Assembly: GCA_021014325.1 (NCBI GenBank)
Contig: CM037476.1
Coordinates: 17,954,827 to 18,018,826 of the forward strand
DNA: 64,000 bases
Direction: 5' to 3'
From: Plazaster borealis
Lineage: Eukaryota; Echinodermata; Asteroidea; Forcipulatida; Labidiasteridae
Positions 55,736 through 64,000 of the stretch are shown piece by piece (position 1 is the stretch's first letter; each line of letters starts with the position of its first letter). Both the position numbers and the translations under genes were made by a program. The notes beneath the pieces were generated by a model. It saw nothing but the letters and a program-made list of their open reading frames with translations, did not search any database and had not been told where the DNA came from.

Positions 55736-56507
55736 CTGTTTGTTTAGCGAATTTTCGAAGTTTGTACATTTTCAAAAACTTTTGTAAAATTCTGTTTTGT
55801 GCGCGTTGGGTTGTGTGTATGCGCGTGTACAAAAAGCTTACGCGCGGGTTACTAATAGCTATGTATTGCGTTCCGCGTAAGTAAATTGGCGTAAATGAGC
55901 TTGCGCGCCCATTACGCGCAGAAAGCCAGCTGGTCTTAAACAGCTCCAGCTATGTCTTTAAACACCCCAACGTGACGTGCTCTCCACCAATAGGAATAGC
56001 GAAACTGTCTGGGGTATTTATGAATGTGTTTTGTTGTGACGGAACAATGTATCAGACATGTTGTTTAAATTGGCATTCCTCCCTTATAAAGAGGTTTTAT
56101 ATTTCTGTTAAAAGCCAGTTTATAAATCAACCACTGGGAATAATTGAACATGGCTAGAAAACGTAATTTGTTCTCAACAACCAGCCCCAGTATGTTTCCC
56201 CCAGGATTGAAAATAGATTTGGGTTTTTTGGAATGTTTTCTGTTTTGTTGTTGTTATTGTTGTCATGACAACCAAATCAAGTTAAAAATTTACATTTTAA
56301 ATATTTCAATATTTGATGCCCGTCAATTTGAAGAACTCAATAAAGGCTTACGATGACTTTTAAACGGTCCAAGGATTTCAGGCACACAGGTAAATAACTC
56401 AACCCCCGTTGGTCGATACTTCTGTCACCTTCATCCTCTTTCGATCTGCCACATTCTATCTCACCGTTTGAGTTTATCTGTAAAGAGAGGGGGGAGGGAT
56501 TAAAAAT

Positions 56508-56818
56508 AATAACTAGTTCTTATATAGCGCATTTTACAATAACGTATCAATGCGCTTTACATTAGTGCCCTGGTCTATGGGCCAATAACATTCCTTTAAT
56601 CTTTCTCAGCTCCCTGGGGAAGTATACAGCCCCGAGCTGCCGTGGCGCTCCGAAGGCTTTTTCAAACACAATATCAACCTCTACCCTCGCAGGTACCCAA
56701 TTATACCCCAGGGTTAAGAGAAGCAATTATAGTGTCTTGCTCAAGTGTCATGAACGGGATTCGAACCCACACCCCAATGACTTGAGTTGATGCTCTCAAC
56801 TGCTCGACCATGACACCC
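56508..56818 (-). repeat. SINE-A relative with a different body
   Basis: The low-coordinate end has AACTAGTTCTTATATAGCGC. The head GGGTGTCATGGTCGAGCAG is near 56817, and the B-box is GGTTCGAATCCCGTTC. The body (CTCCCTGGGGAAGTATACAG, CCAATTATACCCCAGGG) differs from the 34.7-kb copy and is related to the foldback at 4.3 kb. Confidence 0.75.
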
Positions 56819-57158
56819 AATGTAACTTGGGAAAGTACATCAGCGTTTTTTTAGGAATAAATTCATTCCCAGCCTCTAGTTTTCAATATAAACACACCAG
56901 ACAAATAACTTGTGAAAATTTATAACCTGTCAAGACTAGTCACATTTTTTGTGAAAACAACAACAAAACGGTCAATGTTTTGCCAGGGATTTTGTGCACA
57001 TTTATTTTAGGCTTACTAAGATTGCGGCAATTAAAATGGACAAAAGAAAGTTGTGGGGTCTTCAAATGCCATTTCCTCAACTTTGACAGTACTTCACAGG
57101 GATGAGATTTGAAGAATGTGAAAAGTCCTGAAAAATGGTTTAGAAACATAGATACACA

Positions 57159-57345
57159 TAGCGTGTCGTGGCCGAGCGGTCTAGCGCACTGAATTCAAGT
57201 TGTGGTGGCCGAGTCATCACAATGTGGGTTTGAATCTCGGTCCCGGCACTTGTGTCCTTGAGCAAGACACTTAACTATAATTGCTCCATGGCGTTTATAT
57301 CCTAACTTATGGATTCTGCCGAGTAAAGAAGTAGAAGTAGAAGTA
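57159..57345 (+). repeat. SINE-A, short copy
   Basis: AGCGTGTCGTGGCCGAGCGG, GGTTTGAATCTCGGTCC, GGCACTTGTGTCCTTGAGCA, ending in GTAGAA repeats. Confidence 0.75.
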
Positions 57346-57439
57346 ACATGAGAAACATTGGAAATGCCAATTCAGGTCATGACCTTTTACTTTGACCATT
57401 TTTTTAGTTGAGTTGAAGTAGATCAGATCTTGCAGCCGA

Positions 57440-57560
57440 TTGCACCCGCTATGGGCATTTTGGTACAAGCTGTTTTGGGCCGCTGTGGGCATTTTCGTAC
57501 AAGCAGCTTGTGGCCGCTATGGGCAATATGGTAGAAGCCGTTTGTGGCCGCTGTGGTCTC
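57440..57560. repeat. Short tandem array, four units of about 35-40 bp
   Basis: CCGCTATGGGCATTTTGGTAC recurs with changes at about 57449, 57480, 57513 and 57547 (GGCCGCTGTGGGC...). Confidence 0.75.
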
Positions 57561-57802
57561 TAAAGGGATAAACTCTGCCCAAGGAATTTGATGCCACATG
57601 CTTCCAGGTGAGAGAGCTAAGAAAGAGCAAGGGAGAAATGTTGGGAGCATATACTACCAAAAGACAGCTCAAACGTCCATGGCCCTGATGCTTCCAATGT
57701 CTGCTGATACTGTGATCAGTCAAAACGATTTAGTCTGGCACATCAGCACTTCTAGAGCTACCATGGGATGTGCCTTGGTAAAGACACTGGTAGATAGACA
57801 CT

Positions 57803-57945
57803 GTGCTTTTTAAAAGGCCATTCTCTGTACAGAGAGGTCCAATGTGCTTTTGATTTTGGAGCCCTAGATTTCCTGTGCTTTTTAAAAGGCCATTCTCTGT
57901 ATAGAGAGGTCCAATGTGCTTTTGATTTTGGAGCCAGAGATTTCC
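57803..57945. repeat. 71-bp tandem duplication
   Basis: GTGCTTTTTAAAAGGCCATT ... AGAGAGGTCCAATGTGC ... GATTTTGGAGCC occurs twice (57803-57873, 57874-57945), differing at very few bases. It contains the palindrome CTCTGTACAGAG. Confidence 0.9.
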
Positions 57946-57995
57946 GAAACACTTTGTCGCGTAATGGGCCTGGGATGGGATCCCCCTTATTCTGT

Positions 57996-58011
57996 TTTAT
58001 TGTATTTTATT
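57996..58011 (-). terminator. Candidate ARL6 polyadenylation signals
   Basis: Minus strand reads AATAAAATACAATAAAAC: two AATAAA hexamers (58011-58006 and 58001-57996) about 335 bp past the last certain ARL6 coding base. They would bound a short 3'UTR. Confidence 0.4.
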
Positions 58012-58345
58012 ATGATTTTTGTTTTTGTTTTGGGGGGGGGGTGGGCAGTGGTAGTTGGGGTCAAGGAGGTGAAGATATTTAGGGGGTGTCTCAAAAGTCG
58101 GAACAGTAGGAAGGTTGGATGGACCACCGGAACGTTTAATTGGAACATTCCATTCAAACATTCAAAGTACTAATGCGCGTATTCACTCGTGTAGGATTGC
58201 TCCCGTACTCTGGCACCATGATGCGGGTCAAGCAGATCTTTCTGCGGTCCAATGGATTGCGGGCGTGTGCCCACGGGAACGGTTTTTTTCCCCCCCTAGA
58301 ATGTACCCGACTTCTGACTCTCCCTTAACCCAATTATCCCTCTAC

Positions 58346-58531
58346 CTGTGAGCCATTCTATTCCTTCGTGTAGTCCCTCTCCGGTCAGGGCATTACTTGC
58401 GCATATATGCCACGGTTTATCCTTGATGTGCTCTAGCTCTAGATGCTTTGTACACTGGACGGAGGAGAGAGAATCTCGAAGATCCATCTTGTTAGCAAAG
58501 AAGAGGATGGGGATGCATTTCTGGGAGATGT
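58346..58531 (-). CDS. ARL6: ARL6 (BBS3) exon: G4 and G5 GTP-binding motifs
   Basis: A 186-bp exon with acceptor ...TTTTTACAG|ACATC and donor CTCACAG|GTAGAG. After one shared codon it encodes 61 residues: [20 protein letters not shown], then [40 protein letters not shown] is the G4 guanine-specificity motif and CASN the G5 loop; [11 protein letters not shown] and EGLxEGxxWL are characteristic of ARL6. In other animals ARL6 is a membrane-bound Arf-like GTPase that, as GTP form, recruits the BBSome to ciliary membranes. The first base of the aspartate codon comes from the 59705-59799 exon. If the donor is skipped the frame runs [16 protein letters not shown] to a stop at 58296; known ARL6 proteins end a few residues after WL, so a small last exon below is likelier. 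Confidence 0.95.
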
Positions 58532-58600
58532 CTGTAAAAAAGAAAAAAGAAAAAAAAGGTAATATACCACTTGATAGTTGAAGTAAAAAGACACATCCCT

Positions 58601-58769
58601 TTAAAGGCAGGGAATATTTTTGGTAGTTGTCGAAGACCAGTATCCTGACTTGGTGTATCCCAACATATGCATAAAATAACAAACCTGTGAAAATTTGGGC
58701 TCCATACCAAGTAAGTTTTTATGGTAATTAATTTTTGGAGTAATTACCAAAAGGTTTACCCTCCCTTAA
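58601..58769. mobile_element. TTAA MITE, internally deleted (169 bp)
   Basis: TTAAAGGCAGGGAATATTTTTGG, GAAGACCAGTATCCTGAC, then a jump to CATACCAAGTAAGTTTTTATGG and TTTACCCTCCCTTAA. About 200 bp of the middle is missing. It lies only 70 bp from an ARL6 acceptor. Confidence 0.8.
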
Positions 58770-58796
58770 GGTGATCCCTCTCCTGCTGCTTCCCTG

Positions 58797-58953
58797 GTTG
58801 TATCATAAACTTGGGTTTGATCCCTGGCTTTGACGGCAGTTACAGGTTGAATGGCTTCTGACTGTTACCCCATAACAAAGATACTGACAAAATAGGGAGA
58901 TCGCAAACATTAGGAATATATAGCTCAGTTGGTAGAGCACCGACACATTAATT
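58797..58953 (+). repeat. SINE-B, truncated in the tRNA module
   Basis: AACTTGGGTTTGATCCCTGG, TACTGACAAAATAGGGAGATC, TAGCTCAGTTGGTAGAGCACC, then it breaks off before the B-box. Confidence 0.75.
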
Positions 58954-58956
58954 ATT

Positions 58957-59088
58957 TTGAGAGGGCAAGGCTTTTTGCAAAGAGCACTTCCATATTGGTA
59001 AATCTTCCAGTCTATGGGAAACTTTTGAAAGAGCACCAAGGCCAAGACCAGGGGCAACAGAGGCCATGGCTTCTGTGTAATTCCAGGG
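58957..59088. repeat. 'GAGAGGGCAAGGC' repeat
   Basis: TTTGAGAGGGCAAGGCTTTTTG ... GAGCACCAAGGCCAAGACC ... GCCATGGCTTCTG, as at 27.48-27.65 kb. Confidence 0.65.
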
Positions 59089-59648
59089 CCCAATTTCATA
59101 GAGCTGCAAAAGCAGAAAATATTGCCTAACAATTTCTCTGCAGAAATTAGCAGGATACCAGTCACAAATGGTGCAAGTGACATGGCATTTTGGCTGGTAT
59201 CCTTATTCTGGTAAGCATCATTTTGTTGTGGTTAGCTATTTTTTGTGCCTAAAAGCACTGAACACGTTTGGTAATTGTCAAAGACCAGTGTTCTCACTTG
59301 GTGTATCCCAACATATGCATAAAATAACAAGCCTGTGAAAATTTGGGCTCAAGTGGTCATCGAAGTTGCAAAATAAATGATGAAAGAAAAAAACCCCATT
59401 GTTGTACAAATTTGTGTGCTTTCAGATAGGAATAAAAACTTCTTGCAAGAAGTTTTTATTATTTTAGTGAGAAATTACGTCTTTCTCAAAAACTACGTTA
59501 CTTCAGAGGGAGTCGTTTCCTACAATGTTTTATACTATCAACAGCTCTCCGTTGCTTGTTACCAAGTAAGTTTTTATGATAATATTTGTTTTGAGTCATT
59601 ACCAAATGTGTACGATACCTTTAAGCAGCTCTATGAAATTGCGCCCTA
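59089..59648. repeat. P1 repeat split by a MITE
   Basis: GGGCCCAATTTCATAGAGCTGC (59089), GGATACCAGTCACAAATGG, TTTTTTGTGCC up to 59248, and the end TTAAGCAGCTCTATGAAATTG after 59621. Confidence 0.85.
59249..59624. mobile_element. TTAA MITE inside P1, in the ARL6 intron
   Basis: CTAAAAGCACTGAACACG (left TTAA mutated to CTAA) to GTGTACGATACCTTTAA, 376 bp. Interior nearly identical to the 23.95-kb and 33.24-kb copies. Confidence 0.9.
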
Positions 59649-59704
59649 GCCTGCATGCCTATTTGTATGAAGAATGAACCAGATTCTGTGACAAGGAAAC
59701 TTAC

Positions 59705-59799
59705 CTTTGTGCTTCAAGAGGAGCTCCAGTTCTTCCTTAGCAACGACCATCCTTAGTTTATCACTACTGTCCAGCACAAAGATGATGCCTTGAGCTTCC
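59705..59799 (-). CDS. ARL6: ARL6 (BBS3) exon: central beta-strand and helix
   Basis: A 95-bp exon: acceptor TTTTCCTTTCAG|GGAAG, donor CACAAAG|GTAAGT. One base completes an arginine codon from the previous exon, then 31 codons: [31 protein letters not shown], then one base into the next exon. The [20 protein letters not shown] string is the ARL6-specific version of the Arf-family segment between switch II and the G4 motif. Length and phase agree with both neighbouring exons. The frame that runs on past the acceptor is intronic. Confidence 0.95.
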
Positions 59800-60129
59800 C
59801 TGAAAGGAAAACCACAGAAAAAAAGCATTAAGACTTAGAGGGCGCTGTTCAGCTGCTGCCATCGCTTTATATTTCGTCTCATCTTTTTTTAACACGATAC
59901 ATCTTTCAATTTTGATTGTTAATTTTTAAAGAATTGCTAATGGAAATGCATGTACGGTGACTTTTTACAAAAGTTTTAATTTCATTCTATCATTATTAGG
60001 CAAATTTTCCGCTGCATGCCACCAATTTATCCCCCCTAATTTAGGTCAAATTACACTGAATTATATTATAAACAAACACTCATTTTATAACGCTGATTTT
60101 TTAAATTTAATTTGTTAGTTTTTTATATA

Positions 60130-60466
60130 CATTTCTGGTAATGAAACCAAGGATGCCTCATTAAGTGAACAATCATTGTAGCTGGCGCGCCTGATAAAAC
60201 CTGTAAACAGGGGTGCTTGCTAGGTGAACCAGAAACACCTGTAAACCCCTACTCTTCCATAAGTGTTCTGGGTTCTTTTACGTGGTCTACCAATCCTAGT
60301 ACATGGGACCTACGGCTTTACGTCTCATTCGAAGGACAAAGCAATAATGTTAAAGTGTCTTATTCAAGGACAATAGTGTCTTGACCGGGACTCCAAACCA
60401 AACTCTGCTGATCAGAAATACTGCGCTTGAGTCCGGTGCTCTTAACAGCTTGGCTACAACGCCCAA
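60130..60466 (-). repeat. SINE-A, degraded, in ARL6 intron
   Basis: Head GGCGTTGTAGCCAAGCTG near 60464, AGTCCCGGTCAAGACAC (weak B-box), body CGAATGAGACGTAAAGCCG, and the GTGCTTGCTAGGTGAACC variant shared with 14.7 and 19.0 kb. Confidence 0.75.
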
Positions 60467-60576
60467 AGAAAGTAAAGTCTGTCTTAGCACAGAAATTTAT
60501 TGCTTCACGGAAAAAGGCTCCCAGCCAAAATGAAAAGTGACGTTCCCAGACAATTTTGATGCTGTAACCAAAACTG

Positions 60577-60688
60577 AGGCCAGGTCCGAATTGGCGGCTG
60601 TGGCTATTGCTAAGGGTGTTCCTAAGGGGTAGCCTATGCCTCAATGCACATTAACATGGTGATCCAGCCACAGCCGCCAATTCAGACC
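60577..60688. repeat. Family G foldback 'GGTCCGAATTGGCGGC'
   Basis: GGCCAGGTCCGAATTGGCGG at the left, CCGCCAATTCAGACCTGGGCC at the right. 112 bp. Confidence 0.85.
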
Positions 60689-60836
60689 TGGGCCCAATTT
60701 CATAGAGCTGCTTAAGCACAAAAAGTAGCTAAGCACAAAACATTTCTGCTTAGCAGAATAGGGTTACCAGCCTAAATCCCATCTCACATACACAATCTGT
60801 GACTGGCTTAAGCAGCTCTATGAAATTGAGCCCTGG
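60689..60836. repeat. P1 repeat, shortened centre
   Basis: GGGCCCAATTTCATAGAGCTGC at the left, AGCAGCTCTATGAAATTGAGCCC at the right, directly abutting family-G and the next foldback: three palindromic elements side by side. Confidence 0.85.
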
Positions 60837-60982
60837 GGCTTTTTCCAAACCTCGGCTTAGGCTCTGGCTCTGGCTCCATTTGATTTTGGAAAAACTGTAC
60901 AAAATGTAGGCTACTCTAAAGTTAATGATGGAGCCCAAACTACAGCCAGCGCCAAAAGTCAAGGTTTGGAAAAGGCCCCTGT
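60835..60982. repeat. Foldback 'GGGGCTTTTTCCAAACC'
   Basis: GGGGCTTTTTCCAAACCTCGG at the left, AAGGTTTGGAAAAGGCCCC at the right; GCTCTGGCTCCATT mirrored by AATGATGGAGCCC. Confidence 0.85.
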
Positions 60983-61571
60983 TTGAGGCTGGTATACCAT
61001 GCCCAATATGTGGCAGATGGTGTCCCCCCAAATGTTCTCATACTTTAACACACTGTTTTCCTCTTGTACAGAAGTACCCCCTCCCAAATCCCCAAAGACA
61101 CAATAGGAGGGGGGGGAGGGGTACAAACCTTGCCACATATCCAGCACCAAATGGAGGCTGGAGAGTAAATTTTAGTTTTGCCCTTTTTTGTTCATGATAA
61201 AACATCCCAAAGAGATTGCATAATTATAGATTATATATGATGTTTTCTCTCTGCTGAAATGCATTGTCAATCCATCTCTTAGACGAAAATTCATCTGTAC
61301 CTTTAAGAATGTAGACTGCGTCAACCACGGTATTTGTGATAGTGTCAAGGCAGTTTTATTTTGTAAACAATTTCTCAACTGTGATGATCTGGACACTCTT
61401 GGCCTGCTACTCAGGTCGTTTTGACAATCTTTACCATTTGTCTGTATTGGCCGTGCGGCCATCCATGTGTGTCAGGGTTTTTATGATTTGTATTTTCCTT
61501 GCTTATTTTCTTGTACCTTTTGTTGTATTTTGTCCTCTGGAGGTTTTGTCTGAAGTAAATAATAATAATAA

Positions 61572-61836
61572 CAGAGTTCTCTCTAGGTTTTTTTCAAAAC
61601 TGTGGGACATATTGGGCCCAAATTTTGGGATGTTTGGCCGAAGCGCACTGAATTGAAACAAGGTCCTCGGAATGTTTTCTACTCGGTGTTTTTCTTGGTT
61701 TTCAAAGCCCAACCTGTGCAATTTGGAGCATTCTATATATACGTTTGTTTTGCTTATCGGCCGAAATATACGCGTATCGGCACGCAATTCACGGGTATCG
61801 GCCTGATACGCTAGCTTGTGCATGGAGAGAACCCGG
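61572..61836. repeat. Repeat with short TIR (AGGGTTCTCC), copy 2, inverted
   Basis: AGAGTTCTCTCTAGGTTTTTTTC ... TGGCCGAAGCGCACTGAATTG ... CTGATACGCTAGCTTGTGC ... GGAGAGAACCCGG. Reverse complement of 7793-8126. Confidence 0.75.
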
Positions 61837-61876
61837 AATAATAATAATAAATAGGAACAAAGGTAGAAACCATTAC

Positions 61877-62007
61877 CTGTAGTAATGCTCCCATAGATTA
61901 CGATACTTCCCCTGGCCCGACATATCAAACACGGTGAAGTTGACTGCTGTTGACTTGAATGTTTCTACGGTGAACCCAATCGTTGGTACAATGTCTTCCG
62001 CTTGGGA
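61877..62007 (-). CDS. ARL6: ARL6 (BBS3) exon: switch I end, interswitch and switch II
   Basis: A 131-bp exon: acceptor TTTAATTTTTGTTTCAAG|TCCC, donor TACTACAG|GTAATG. Phase 0 start, 43 codons and two bases: [18 protein letters not shown], then [31 protein letters not shown] is the switch I/G2 end with its conserved threonine. [17 protein letters not shown] is the G3/switch II motif with Ser replacing the usual Ala/Thr and the Gln that positions GTP hydrolysis, as in ARL6. Upstream exons for the N-terminal amphipathic helix and the GLDNSGKT-type P-loop are not between 62008 and 64000, so the gene extends past the window. Confidence 0.95.
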
Positions 62008-62107
62008 CTTGAAACAAAAATTAAAGAGAACAAAAAAAGAGAAGAAACTTATACTCTCTGAAATTAAAAAGCAAGTGAAATGTTACAAATATGCAGTTAA
62101 AATAAAC

Positions 62108-62402
62108 ATAGGCCGAGTCCGAATTGGCGGCTATGGTTGTTGCTAAGGAAGTAGTTTAAAGGGCAGCCTTTTTTTTCTTTCTTGTGTATAATACTTTTTA
62201 AGCTGTGTACGTACAGTACTTTTTATATTGTTTGTCTTGTACACCCTGCATGTGTTTTGGCTTTTAGTCAAAACCGTGACCTGGGTTGTGTGTACATTCT
62301 TTTATCGATTGTTTTTAATGAATAAAGAATGATTAACTTAAATCATGTAAACATGGTGGTCCAGCCATCACCGCAAACCTAGCCACTAATTCGGACATGG
62401 CT
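62108..62402. repeat. Family G element with a retroelement-like insert
   Basis: GGCCGAGTCCGAATTGGCGG at the left, CCACTAATTCGGACATGGC at the right. Between them is a TTTTTTTTC-rich piece ending TTAATGAATAAAGAATGATTAA, which looks like a transcript 3' end. Confidence 0.6.
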
Positions 62403-63204
62403 TTACCTACTATGTATAATTATAAGTCAATGTTTTTTTTTAAAGATACAAAGACCAAACCTGTCTTCGTATGTTTCTGTCTGTAATTCGGGCATGGCTA
62501 TACCTACTATGTATAAGTCAATGTGGTTTTTTTAGGCTACAAAGACAAAACCTTTTCCTATATTGTTTGTTTGGTCAGTTGTCACTTGAACCCCAACCCT
62601 CCTGAAACATCTTCATGAAGTTGAAGGATTGAGGAATGCATACTAGGCCCAAATAACAATTCTTCTGCTCAGGACTATAAGGCCATTTAGTGCAATTTGT
62701 ATGGGTTTGATAAAATTGCTTGTTTGCATATTTTGGAGCTCCTGGTAAATGGGGTTTATTGACCAAGAGTGGTTTTCAAAGTATTTGTTTGGCAAAAAGA
62801 AACATTCATTTTCAAAGTGAAACATTTATTTGTTGATTTTTGATTCATTTTTTTACAAACGTATGCGCATTTTTCATTTAATGACCTTTTTATCATTACG
62901 AATTATCAAATTGCAATTAATGACCTTGTAGCACTGAGCCGAAGAATTGCTTATCACTCTGCCTGGCACACAAATTTTGTCAAAGTCCATTGAACATTTT
63001 GGTGTGAAGTGACATACAATGTACATGTACGAGTGAAGGATAGTGGAGGATTGAGGTCACCTGTATGCAAGTGGGCCGAGGGAGTGAGTGCTGAAATTTT
63101 CACTAAAAAGTCAAGAAAGAATTTCAGAATTTTTAAAATAATACCTAGTCTATAACTTTTTACGACAGGTATGCAGAGCTAATTTTGAATTATTAGACCC
63201 ATTT
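62403..63204. other. ARL6 upstream intron; small duplication
   Basis: TGGCTTTACCTACTATGTATA ... AGTCAATGTTTTTTTTT and TGGCTATACCTACTATGTATA ... AGTCAATGTGGTTTTT at about 62399 and 62484 are a local duplication. No exon for the ARL6 P-loop is visible here. Confidence 0.5.
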
Positions 63205-63432
63205 ATGCCAATGTAACATCTCGTAGATGTTTACAAGGAGATGCAGTGCAACCATACCAGAAACACCGGGGCAAACCCCTTCTCTCATGTCTCTTAGTGA
63301 TAAGCGTACTGGGTTCTTTTACGTGCATTACATGGCACACAGGACCTACGGCGTTACGTCGCATCCGAAGGACAAAGCAATAGGCCTAATAGTTAAGTGT
63401 CTTGCTCAAGGAAGCAAGTGTCATGACACTGG
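63205..63432 (-). repeat. SINE-A body fragment
   Basis: ACCGGGGCAAACCCCTTCTC, GGGTTCTTTTACGTGCATTAC, ACCTACGGCGTTACGTCGC, AAGTGTCTTGCTCAAGG, CAAGTGTCATGAC. The tRNA head is missing. The 114-codon plus frame is a shadow. Confidence 0.75.
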
Positions 63433-63708
63433 CAGAGACCTGACCCACGCTCATGCCACTCTGAAAACAAAAGAACTCTATCCAGTGCACTACAACACTC
63501 CACTGGGGGGAGTGGGGTTAGTAGCTGTTGGAGCTCGGAACCCTAGCGCCCCCCCCTTGCCCCCCAAATGAGGTCGGAAAAAAAGGCTATAATGATACAT
63601 CAAAAGGTCCCCCCAGTTTGCACCGAAGCCCCCCCCCCTGAAAATGCCTAGTTATGCTACTACACTCCACAAAACTTCTGGTTACTGTGCTCATTGTAAA
63701 CTGAGAAA

Positions 63709-63845
63709 AACCCAGTTCATACTTCAAGCGAATTGAAAAAGCGAAGCGAATTTCCCTGCGTCACAACTTGAAAACAGCAAGTGTACGTGATTGTGCGCGT
63801 CACCTAATTCGCTTTTGCGTGTAGTACATGTGTATGAACCAGGCG
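63709..63845. repeat. Foldback element 'AGTTCATACTTCA', copy 2
   Basis: ACCCAGTTCATACTTCAAGCG at the left, TACATGTGTATGAACCAGGCG at the right, GCGAAGCGAATT / AATTCGCTTTTGC inside. Confidence 0.8.
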
Positions 63846-64000
63846 AGGGGCTCCAAGGTCAAATTCAGTTTTATGGTGCACACATTTTCCAATGGATAGA
63901 GTCCTCATGAAAGTGGGGAAACAATTACAAGTCTCTAACCTCAGGTTAAAATGGTGTAACAAGCCATTTCGGTTTATACGAAATTTGAAATATGACGCCA
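63846..64000. mobile_element. TIR element 'GAGGGGCTCCAAGG', cut by window end
   Basis: GAGGGGCTCCAAGGTCAAATTC, GGATAGAGTCCTCATGAAAG and AAGTCTCTAACCTCAGG match the left half of 9142-9567. The right TIR should lie beyond base 64000. Confidence 0.8.

Larger units (their letters stand above)
58532..59704 (-). other. ARL6 intron filled with repeats
   Basis: From right to left: 3' end of a split P1, a TTAA MITE, the P1 left part, a 'GAGAGGGCAAGGC' repeat, SINE-B and a deleted MITE. The polypyrimidine tract before the 58531 acceptor is an uninterrupted run of T with few C on the minus strand. Confidence 0.8.

Noticed and set aside
58115..58351. Plus-strand frames opposite the ARL6 3' region
   Set aside because: They are antisense to the last ARL6 exon and its 3' flank and have no independent signal.
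61503..61928. 141-codon minus frame overlapping the ARL6 exon border
   Set aside because: It is in a different frame from the real exon and mostly covers the TIR repeat at 61572-61836.

Overview
This window looks like AT-rich, repeat-dense animal DNA. There is no operon structure, coding sequence lies in short exons with GT-AG borders, and most of the 64 kb is introns and transposable elements. The repeats (TTAA-flanked MITEs with a recurrent theme, several tRNA-derived SINE families, LINE 3' tails, many foldback elements) fit an echinoderm, and I would guess a sea star. That is recollection of repeat style, not a database match.

Recognised gene: the minus strand from about 62.0 to 58.0 kb carries three consecutive exons of ARL6/BBS3, a small Arf-like GTPase of cilia (61877-62007, 59705-59799, 58346-58531). 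Phases fit exactly at both junctions. The N-terminal exons with the P-loop lie beyond base 64000, and the last few residues are unresolved. Two more minus-strand loci have exon-quality evidence but no recognised product. A start-codon exon at 13761-13918 with CCAAT boxes upstream is phase-compatible with an internal exon at 6214-6395. A lone internal exon lies at 31548-31679. A possible promoter and first exon (minus) sits at 47.05-47.25 kb.

Repeats region by region: 0-5 kb has tRNA-like repeats, a MITE and two hairpins. 5-6.2 kb has a SINE and a 550-bp hexanucleotide/trinucleotide array that ends about ten bases from a splice donor. 7-16 kb has LINE 3' ends, TIR elements, a SINE inserted in another SINE, and a 4 x 179 bp tandem array. 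17-25.5 kb is the densest part: MITEs, a 4 x 113 bp array, a four-layer nest of MITE, LINE and palindromic element, a SINE with a perfect 15-bp target duplication, and three MITEs in tandem. 26-58 kb has more of the same families plus local tandem duplications. 58-64 kb is the ARL6 locus, whose introns hold nested MITEs and SINEs.

The most informative biology is the transposon layering. One MITE superfamily with TTAA target sites (as in piggyBac-type elements) has about 19 copies here, and at least four sit in the TTAA sites of a second palindromic repeat. I see no CRISPR array, no functional rRNA or tRNA gene, no virus and no bacterial-type gene cluster.
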